5,503 nucleotides of DNA from assembly GCA_002451065.1 (NCBI GenBank), contig DKBC01000067.1:1-5503 (forward strand), read 5' to 3'. The DNA is from Betaproteobacteria bacterium UBA6910. GTDB taxonomy: Bacteria > Pseudomonadota > Gammaproteobacteria > Burkholderiales > UBA6910. Positions 1 to 5,498 of this stretch are shown here, piece by piece (the first letter of the stretch is position 1; each line of letters begins with the position of its first letter). The position numbers were made by a program, and so were the translations under genes. Below the pieces are notes generated by a model, which was not told where the DNA came from, did no database searches, and was given only the letters and a program-made list of their open reading frames with translations.

Positions 1-22
1 TCGATTCCGCCCTTGGCCACCA
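1..22 (+). tRNA. 3' end of a tRNA gene (partial, tRNA-Phe-like acceptor stem)
   Basis: The first 22 nt parse cleanly as the end of a tRNA. They hold six bases of the T-loop (TCGATT, lacking the first T), the 3' strand of the T-stem (CCGCC), the 3' strand of the acceptor stem (CTTGGCC), discriminator A, and an encoded CCA. The implied 5' acceptor strand would be GGCCAAG, which resembles tRNA-Phe genes of beta- and gammaproteobacteria. The isoacceptor is inferred because the anticodon is outside the window. A terminator hairpin follows about 20 nt later, as expected for a transcribed tRNA. The gene points toward the 3' end of the minus-strand operon, so the two converge. Confidence 0.85.
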
Positions 23-42
23 ACAATTTGGGGATCCACGCT

Positions 43-70
43 GATCCCGCGTCCGGGGTCTTTTTGTTTG
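43..70 (+). terminator. Factor-independent terminator of the tRNA transcript
   Basis: GATCCCG (43-49) pairs with CGGGGTC (54-60), giving a 7-bp stem with one G-U pair around a CGTC tetraloop. It is followed directly by TTTTTGTTT (61-69). The stem, short loop and U-tract are the classical intrinsic terminator layout, in the right place and orientation for the tRNA ending at 22. An alternative stem, GGGATC (31-36) with GATCCC (43-48), uses the same left arm and is mutually exclusive with it. Confidence 0.72.
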
Positions 71-139
71 CGTCGGAGATCGCCGCTTCGGGGGCGCTGC
101 CGTGACGCGGGTTGCTTGGGGCTCCACGCCTACCCAGTC

Positions 140-177
140 GCACACGGCCGGCAAGCCCTGAGGCTGCCGGCCGTTGC
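140..177 (-). terminator. Long GC-rich hairpin at the operon's 3' end, possible terminator
   Basis: Positions 144-152 (ACGGCCGGC) plus 154-157 (AGCC) pair with 162-165 (GGCT) plus 166-174 (GCCGGCCGT). A153 is bulged and the loop is a CTGA tetraloop. Beyond a bulged C143 three more pairs form (140-142 with 175-177), for about 16 bp in total. On the minus strand it begins about 13 nt after the stop codon of the gluzincin-like gene, where a terminator would lie. No U-tract follows in either direction, so it may instead be an mRNA-stabilising 3' stem or act with Rho. The hairpin is certain from the sequence; the terminator role is inferred. Confidence 0.45.
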
Positions 178-189
178 ACCGGATTGCGT

Positions 190-3183
190 CTAGCAGTCGC
201 GGTCGCAGTCGCTTTCAAGCTCGATATCGACTGCCACCTTTCTCACGCACACCTTCTTCACCTTGCGGCCGCCGGAGACCTTGAGGCAATCCACCAGGTC
301 CTGAGCCATGTCGGTGCATCGTCCCGCCGGCCGGCCCGGTTGCGCGACCTCCTTGAGGTCCGGATCGACCCGGTAGGTCATGCCCCCCAGGAGCACGCCG
401 TTTCCTTGCAGGTAGACCGTGATATTGCGGTCGGTGGCCGCCCGGATCTCGTCGACTGTAAAGTCGGCGCCCTTCACCAGCCGCAGGGTGATTTCCCTCT
501 TCTCGCCGGCCTTGAGCCGGAACCGGTTGAGGGGCACTCCGGCGAACTGCACTTTCCAGCCCTTGGCCGCAAGCACGCGCGGCATTTCGACGCGCAGGTC
601 CATGTCGGCGGGCCGATTGAAGTTGTTGCCGGCGAAGAACACGGCGCCATCCAAGGCCGCCGCCAGTGCCTCCGTCCCGCCGCCACCCGGCACCAACGGG
701 ACGTTGCGCTGGCCGATGTTGTTGTCGTGAGGCACCAAGCGCCACTCCTGGATTGTCTGAGCCGGCTCGAGATTGTTGACGTTGCTGGGGTCGCCGTCGG
801 CCTCCACAATGGCGAGCAGGCAGTCGTGGCCGTAGGCGTTTTCGTTGGGCGTCCAGTCGAACGGGCCCACGATCACTTCGTTGCCATTGCTGGCCAGTAC
901 GTTGCCGGTGGGCAGTCCGGCCACCGGACCGGCCTGGACGAAATCGGTGGGCCAGGTGAGACCCGCGCCGGGGAGGCAGTGGTACACCTTGACCGTGCCA
1001 TTGGCATTGGTGGTGCCGCGGTTCTTGACCCGGACATAGGCATAGCTCAGCACTCCCGCGACGCCCGGCTCCGGGCCGGTCGCGCCGTCGGCCAGGGGCC
1101 GGTTCCACACCGAGGGGCAGTTCCAGTGCACCGCCTGGTACTGGTATTCGCCAGCGCGGCCGTCGTCGATGTAGAGATCTACTGCTGGCGGAGCGCCGAT
1201 GTCCGTTGTCGGCGCGCCCGGCGCCCGCCACAGTCCCTGTTTCTCGAAGGCCCAGCGGAAGACCTTGTGATAGGCGCCGCCGGCCCAGCCCTCGCTGGTC
1301 CAGTCGTCGTCGTCGGCGTCCACGAGCGTGTTGTAAAACGCCTCCGCGTTGGCCGGGTTGGTGCCCGGCGTCAGCTTGCCCACCGCGTTCAGCACCAGGT
1401 AGGTGGAGACGCGGGAAGCCTGCCAGCGCTTGGCTTCGTTATCCGCGTCGCCGCCCAGGGCCTGATAGAAGCGGAACAGCGTGGTCGCCAGGATCTGTTC
1501 ACTCCGATACCCGGCGGAGCCGCTGCCCGTGCCGGGATCCTGGGCGCCCCCCCAGCCCCAGCCGTCCACCACCGCTCTGTTGAACCAGCGGTCAAGGCCG
1601 CGGAAGGGGGCATAGCGGAAGCGCTCCGGCAGCGCCCGCAGCTGCGAAACGGGGTCGTTCTGAAACGCCGCAAGCGCGTCGCCGGCGCTGTGGGCAAAGC
1701 CGAAGTTTGGGCTGTTGACGTGGTCCCACAGGATGCCGTGGCCGCAGATCTCGTGCCAGTGAACCCACTTGTCCACGGAACGCCCAAGCGGATTGGCGGT
1801 ATCCGTGGTGTCCGACAGGCAGTAGCCCACGAGCCCGATACCATCGCCCTGGGTATCGCCGCTGCAAAATGCGTTGGCCTCGATGCCGTTCGTCGTGGTA
1901 TAGCTGGCGCGATGGTCAAGATGCACCGGAAACACCGTCCCGTCGAAGTATGTGGCAAGGTTGAATCCCAGATCCTCGATGACCTCAAAGAGGTTGTTGG
2001 CGTGGTAGTAGGCATTGACCGCTCCGAAATGGTTGGTCCTGGCCTGGTAGTCAAAATCGGTGCCCGTGGATTCGGTCGGCGGGGCAACCGTGGGAGAGTC
2101 GTCGTCCACCACGGTCACGTGCGAGCCTGACAAGGACTGAACGCCGCCTGACGGCGCATTGAGGTTGGTGAGAACGACGTCGTCGCGCAGCGGATCGAGG
2201 ATGGCGTTGCCATCGTCCGGCGTCATGGTGAGGTCGCCGGTGGAGGTCTGCGGATCGTAGGTAAACACCAGACCGTTAACTCCGTCGATCAATGCCCGCA
2301 GATAGAGGATGGCGCCGGTTTCGACCTCCACCAGGGCGCGCCAGTTCAGGGCCTGCTTTCCCGGCAGATGAAACACAATCTCTGCCACCAGGTAGTGCTG
2401 GCCATCCCGGATGGAGCCCGGCACCGGCGGCAGCGGCAATGTCAGCTCGATGTCGCCCTTTTCAAGATCAAGAGGCTTGCGCGCGTCTACGGGGAAATTG
2501 ACGCCCTTTTCCGGTACCCGGTCCCGCCCGCGGTAGCGGTAGATCCAGAACAGCCCATGCGTGATTCGCCCTGTCTCGAACCATCGCGCCGCCTGCGCTC
2601 TGGCGCCGGCACGGCGTGCCGCGGCCCCGCGGGCAGCCCCCCCAAACAGGCTCCCCATCGGCACCGACAACGAGCGCGGGACGGCCTCGCCGGCCGTCAG
2701 CGCTGCTTTCGATACGGCGGCCTGGGTGTTGACCTGGATGAGAAGGGTGCGCACCCGTTTGATGGCGTCCGCTCCCGGTAGCACTACCTTCATGTCCTCG
2801 TGGCCATAGTGGGCGGCGTGGGTGATGCGGAACGGGTTCTCCTTAACCGTCACGGTCATGCCGGCGCCCCACACCGGCGTGTTGTGGACCGTCTGAAAGT
2901 AGCAGTACGTGGTGGAAGCGAAAGACCTTTTGACGTCGTATTCCCGGTACTCCACGTCCTGCTCGCGCGGGTCAAGGAAGCTGGCCTTCAGGTGCAGCCG
3001 CTCCAGCTGAGCCAGGGGGATGTGCAGCGTCTCCGCGCGTCTTTGGAGATAGTCGGCGGCCGCTAGGCGCACGTTGTTCTTCTCCGATAGAAAATACTCC
3101 TGCGTCTGCAGGATATGGCGGACGCGGCTTTTGTCGTCGATCGTCAAATGCGCCTTGAGGTCGGGTCTGTAGATGGTCCGCAT
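190..3183 (-). CDS. Gluzincin-like (fungalysin/M36-type) protein with atypical HEICGH motif, Ig-like domains and Cys tail
   Basis: This 997-aa protein starts at an ATG with a strong GGAGG Shine-Dalgarno sequence 8 nt upstream. Residues about 91-147 (with FQTVHNTPVWGAGMTVTV) look like an FTP propeptide domain. An Ala/Arg-rich linker (180-200) precedes a second PepSY-like segment (about 207-305, with LNWRALVEVETGAILYLR). The catalytic-type region starts near NHFGAVNAYYHANNLFEVI (383-402). It has HEICGH at 477-482, FAHSAGD at 496-502, and SEQILATTLFRFYQALGG (561-578), which recalls the GEVWA-type helix of M36/M4 enzymes. Canonical gluzincins have HExxH; here the spacing is HExxGH, as in M49 dipeptidyl peptidase III, but no M49 second motif is seen. 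C-terminal segments (about 668-830 and 837-940) look like Ig/CARDB-type beta domains. The tail (955-997) is basic with five Cys. No signal peptide or membrane helix is visible. It is the last gene of the operon, 64 nt after its neighbour. Zinc binding and peptidase activity are inferred and may be lost. Confidence 0.85.
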   Translation of the reverse strand: MRTIYRPDLKAHLTIDDKSRVRHILQTQEYFLSEKNNVRLAAADYLQRRAETLHIPLAQLERLHLKASFLDPREQDVEYREYDVKRSFASTTYCYFQTVHNTPVWGAGMTVTVKENPFRITHAAHYGHEDMKVVLPGADAIKRVRTLLIQVNTQAAVSKAALTAGEAVPRSLSVPMGSLFGGAARGAAARRAGARAQAARWFETGRITHGLFWIYRYRGRDRVPEKGVNFPVDARKPLDLEKGDIELTLPLPPVPGSIRDGQHYLVAEIVFHLPGKQALNWRALVEVETGAILYLRALIDGVNGLVFTYDPQTSTGDLTMTPDDGNAILDPLRDDVVLTNLNAPSGGVQSLSGSHVTVVDDDSPTVAPPTESTGTDFDYQARTNHFGAVNAYYHANNLFEVIEDLGFNLATYFDGTVFPVHLDHRASYTTTNGIEANAFCSGDTQGDGIGLVGYCLSDTTDTANPLGRSVDKWVHWHEICGHGILWDHVNSPNFGFAHSAGDALAAFQNDPVSQLRALPERFRYAPFRGLDRWFNRAVVDGWGWGGAQDPGTGSGSAGYRSEQILATTLFRFYQALGGDADNEAKRWQASRVSTYLVLNAVGKLTPGTNPANAEAFYNTLVDADDDDWTSEGWAGGAYHKVFRWAFEKQGLWRAPGAPTTDIGAPPAVDLYIDDGRAGEYQYQAVHWNCPSVWNRPLADGATGPEPGVAGVLSYAYVRVKNRGTTNANGTVKVYHCLPGAGLTWPTDFVQAGPVAGLPTGNVLASNGNEVIVGPFDWTPNENAYGHDCLLAIVEADGDPSNVNNLEPAQTIQEWRLVPHDNNIGQRNVPLVPGGGGTEALAAALDGAVFFAGNNFNRPADMDLRVEMPRVLAAKGWKVQFAGVPLNRFRLKAGEKREITLRLVKGADFTVDEIRAATDRNITVYLQGNGVLLGGMTYRVDPDLKEVAQPGRPAGRCTDMAQDLVDCLKVSGGRKVKKVCVRKVAVDIELESDCDRDC

Positions 3184-3191
3184 GAATCAGG

Positions 3192-3196
3192 CCTCC
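3192..3196 (-). promoter_or_regulatory. Ribosome binding site of the gluzincin-like gene
   Basis: On the minus strand GGAGG lies 8 nt before the ATG at 3183-3181. It is a near-perfect anti-16S match and fixes the start codon. This gene therefore initiates independently, unlike the 165-aa gene before it, which overlaps its predecessor. Confidence 0.85.
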
Positions 3197-3247
3197 ATGA
3201 ATAGGTTGGCAAGAAGGAAGGGTCTATCGCCTGGCCCGCGAGAGGGC

Positions 3248-3745
3248 TTAGTCGCGCGATTGCGTCGCCAGCATCTGCACGACGCGCTCCGCCCAGGGCT
3301 CGACCGGCGCCGGCCGCGAGCCAAAGCTCGCGACGGTGACGCAAAGGTTGTTGCGTGCGAAGAAGATCGCGGGCGGAGCGCCGTCGGGATGCCGGAACGC
3401 GGCGAAACCAAGGCTCGCCGGCCCGTCCTCCAATCGCGCCAGTTGATTGCCCGCGAGAACCTCAAGCAGGCAATCGAGTGACTCGGAGGGCGATGCGCAT
3501 TCGATGACATCGATCATGACCCGCATTCCGGCGGCCTCGGCCGCATCGAACACGGCGCGCCGCCATGGGCGGCTGTCCGCGCGGCGCAGTGTTTCGACCA
3601 GCGAGACATGCCAGCCCTCGACCTGCAGCTTCGCCGCGTCGAATCCCCGGTACAGCTCGACCGGCTCTCGCGGCACTCGTGCACGCAGGCCAGCAAGGTC
3701 GTAGCGGGTGCCGAGCTCCTTAAGCGTTGCGGCGTCCATGGTCAT
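3248..3745 (-). CDS. 165-aa protein of unknown function, translationally coupled to the upstream gene
   Basis: The frame stays open far upstream, but the start is best placed at the ATG at 3745-3743. It overlaps the TGA of the preceding gene as ATGA, the usual sign of translational coupling, and only a weak purine-rich stretch precedes it. A second in-frame ATG lies two codons later. I do not recognise the family. The N-terminal half is charged and probably helical (KELGTRYDLAGLRARVPREP, then WHVSLVETLRR). The second half alternates strand-like and helical segments: MRVMIDVIE (74-82), SLDCLLEVLAGNQLARL (89-105), GFAAFRHPDGAPPAIFFARNNLCVTVASFG (113-142). It ends with a helix around WAERVVQMLA (151-160). 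No signal peptide, membrane helix or catalytic motif is visible, and the protein looks cytosolic and globular. Its place between two enzyme-like genes suggests a partner, regulator or inhibitor, which is inference only. Confidence 0.8.
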   Translation of the reverse strand: MTMDAATLKELGTRYDLAGLRARVPREPVELYRGFDAAKLQVEGWHVSLVETLRRADSRPWRRAVFDAAEAAGMRVMIDVIECASPSESLDCLLEVLAGNQLARLEDGPASLGFAAFRHPDGAPPAIFFARNNLCVTVASFGSRPAPVEPWAERVVQMLATQSRD

Positions 3746-4902
3746 GCTACTGTCCGCCGGCGAGGAATGTTCTCGAGATTGCCCGTCCCGCTTTCGATCA
3801 AGCGGAAGCGGTAGTCGCCAGGTGCGTTTTGGCCGAAGTTCATTTTGATCGGGTGTTGAGCCACGTGTACGTTGTCGGCGTAGTTGTCGTCCATATCCAG
3901 CTGGAGGCACCCGTCGTAGACGGGCTGCGTCACGCCGATGGCGGAAAGCCAGCAGATCTCGTGATAGCCCCAGTTCCAGCTCACCCAATCTCCGGCGTTG
4001 TTGGAGTTTCCGTTGAGGGTGAGGAACTTCCGGGTCACCATGTTGAAGAAGCGCCCCTCCCACAGGTCGCACCCCAGGAGGTTGGCGAACGTGGTGACCG
4101 CGTTGGCGCAGTCCGTGCAGTTCAGAACGAAGGGCGCGCCGCCGTCAAGGTGCGTCATGTAGGAGGTCAGCTGGTAGGGAGGATCGAAACCGAACACGGT
4201 GGCCGGGGTGTAGCTCTGGTTGCTTCGGGTGTTGACCGCCCGGGTGATGCGGGCCGCGGCCGCGTCCGCGTCGGCTGCGCCGACCGCCCAGGTGCAGGCT
4301 TTCTCCAAAGCGTCGGCCCACGGCAACTGCAGATTGTTGAAGCTTGCATCCTGTTCCCACGGACCGCGGGGGACGTCGATAAGGGTGAAAATGCGGTGAC
4401 TCGTGCGGTCGAACTCCCGCCAGCGTGCAAAGAGCCGCAGGACCCGCGCCTGCCATACCCATTCGGTGGTCCGCGCGCCCACCGATGCCACAGCAAGCTT
4501 GTGGTGGATCAGCTCGAATGTCTCCAGCGAGGAGTCGCCATTGGCGTCCAACTGGACAGTCTTCGCCCCGGCATCCCCGAGCACGTTTCCGACCAGGGCA
4601 TGAACGATGGCGGCAATGAGCGAGAGTATCCAGCCGATGCAGCCACCAGGTGTGGCCGGCGGCAGGTAGGCATCAATGGCCCGGATGCGCAGTTTTCCAT
4701 TCGGCGGTCCACCCCGCAGAAGAACCTTGATTGTCACCATGCCGCTGATCGCGTTTCGGGCATAGGCCGCTGGCTGTGGACTTTGGCCGAAACGCCACTC
4801 TGGCGCGTGTATCGGCAGTCCGCCGCCATTGCGGCGGATGTTCAGCGCATCGCCACTGGCCGAGATAACATCGTGATTAAAATGAATCTCCTCGACGCGC
4901 AC
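3742..4902 (-). CDS. Transglutaminase-like (papain-fold) protein, first gene of the operon
   Basis: The reading frame is open from 4947, where only a TTG without a Shine-Dalgarno sequence is available. I chose the GTG at 4902-4900, preceded by GGGGA at 6 nt spacing, giving 386 aa; either start is possible. The N-terminal part (to about residue 155) looks like a beta domain, broken by a hydrophobic stretch at about 86-109. The C-terminal half resembles a transglutaminase core. It has a helix of the type seen before the catalytic Cys (ADAAAARITRAVNT), then CTDCA at 262-266 (like the CxDxA of transglutaminases) followed by FANLLGCDL. Next come YHEICW with H314 and YDGCLQLD with D330, in the Cys-His-Asp order expected. 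No signal peptide is visible. The stop codon overlaps the next gene's ATG. Family assignment rests on motifs alone; activity could be peptidase, crosslinking, deamidation or none. Confidence 0.78.
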   Translation of the reverse strand: MRVEEIHFNHDVISASGDALNIRRNGGGLPIHAPEWRFGQSPQPAAYARNAISGMVTIKVLLRGGPPNGKLRIRAIDAYLPPATPGGCIGWILSLIAAIVHALVGNVLGDAGAKTVQLDANGDSSLETFELIHHKLAVASVGARTTEWVWQARVLRLFARWREFDRTSHRIFTLIDVPRGPWEQDASFNNLQLPWADALEKACTWAVGAADADAAAARITRAVNTRSNQSYTPATVFGFDPPYQLTSYMTHLDGGAPFVLNCTDCANAVTTFANLLGCDLWEGRFFNMVTRKFLTLNGNSNNAGDWVSWNWGYHEICWLSAIGVTQPVYDGCLQLDMDDNYADNVHVAQHPIKMNFGQNAPGDYRFRLIESGTGNLENIPRRRTVA

Positions 4903-4968
4903 CGCATATCCCCGCTTGCGCTCCGTGCCCTCGGGTGACGGGAGCAATAACCCAATCTAGGAAACGGT

Positions 4969-5003
4969 CTAGGCGAATGCAAGGGGCATAAGGGTAGCTC
5001 CTT
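4969..5003 (-). promoter_or_regulatory. Strong Shine-Dalgarno and ATG opening a 6-codon ORF upstream of the operon
   Basis: On the minus strand AAGGAG (5003-4998) lies 8 nt before ATG (4989-4987), the best initiation signal near the first gene. The ORF reads Met-Pro-Leu-Ala-Phe-Ala and ends at TAG (4971-4969). It is in frame with the transglutaminase-like gene; a second in-frame TAG follows at 4959-4957. CTCCT at minus positions 5027-5023 could pair with the AGGAG and mask it. It may be a short leader peptide, or the original start of the first gene now cut off by stops. Confidence 0.4.
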
Positions 5004-5359
5004 GAATACTTGATGGTTATGCAGGAGTTCAAATATCGAAGCCTGCCCGATGGGTCCGGTTGTTCCCGTCTGCTGGTGGTTGGGGGCTTACGTTAAACCC
5101 GGAGAGGTGGAATCTGTCGGTAGGACGCTACCGGAAAGGGGCATCCATTACTCTTACTGGAACCGCGTCGCCGCAAGACAGTCAGTTATCCTCGATAGCG
5201 AGGACTCGGCCATCTCGCGAGCATGGACGGTGGCATATCCGCCACGCCAGGAGAAGCATGGTTTCCCGTTTCGCTTACGCACCCTGCCCGCCGGTAGTGA
5301 ATCCCGGTGTTTTCCGGAAAGCGTCTCTAGAGGCCGAACGGCGCAAGCCTGACTTTACG

Positions 5360-5402
5360 CCTGAGTATTAATAACTGATAGCACAGTACTCAGGTGCGTC
5401 AA
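5360..5402 (-). promoter_or_regulatory. Candidate promoter with overlapping operator-like inverted repeat
   Basis: On the minus strand TTGACG (5402-5397) matches five of six bases of the sigma-70 -35 consensus. After 16 nt comes TATCAG (5380-5375), preceded by TGC (5383-5381) as an extended -10. A perfect 8-bp inverted repeat overlaps it: TACTCAGG at 5387-5394 lies in the spacer and CCTGAGTA at 5360-5367 lies just downstream of the predicted start, near 5368. This arrangement suits binding by a dimeric repressor. It faces the three-gene operon, but transcription from here would leave a leader of over 400 nt. Confidence 0.5.
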
Positions 5403-5432
5403 GCGCCCAGACCGGCTCTCGCGAGCGTTGGT

Positions 5433-5498
5433 GCGGTACGGAATAAGCGAAGTCGCTCGCCGGCGAAAAATCTGCCAAGTTGTTAGTTATCGTACCGC
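5433..5498. repeat. Inverted repeat GCGGTACG ... CGTACCGC
   Basis: GCGGTACG (5433-5440) and CGTACCGC (5491-5498) are perfect reverse complements. Allowing a 2-nt bulge (GA at 5441-5442), the stem gains four more pairs: ATAA (5443-5446) with TTAT (5487-5490). The roughly 40-nt interior holds GCGA-AG-TCGC (5447-5456) and the 10-bp palindrome TCGCCGGCGA (5457-5466). It could be a paired protein-binding site, a structured RNA element or an element end. No integron attC consensus could be fitted. Confidence 0.5.

Noticed and set aside
1738..1755. Assignment of the large protein to M49 dipeptidyl peptidase III
   Set aside because: Only the HExxGH pattern fits. The flanking residues, the FTP/PepSY-like domains and the absence of the second M49 motif all point to a different gluzincin lineage.
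112..2130. Plus-strand open frame of 672 codons opposite the gluzincin-like gene
   Set aside because: It is antisense to a gene with a strong ribosome binding site and recognisable domains. Its product is Val/Ala/Gly/Arg-rich with no domain, and it begins between the tRNA terminator and the operon hairpin. Long antisense frames are common in GC-rich DNA.
3248..4072. Longer 274-aa version of the small middle gene
   Set aside because: The extra N-terminal 109 residues overlap the transglutaminase-like gene in another frame and are Arg-rich and domain-free. The ATGA overlap at 3742-3745 marks the real start.
3727..4938. Plus-strand open frame of 403 codons opposite the transglutaminase-like gene
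   Set aside because: It mirrors the true gene almost end to end, lacks any recognisable motif, and would destroy the ATGA-coupled operon logic. It is a shadow of codon bias.
5050..5371. Overlapping plus-strand frames of about 100 codons
   Set aside because: Two frames cover the same DNA, neither has a good start signal, and neither product resembles a known protein. Group II intron and integron attC features were looked for and not found.
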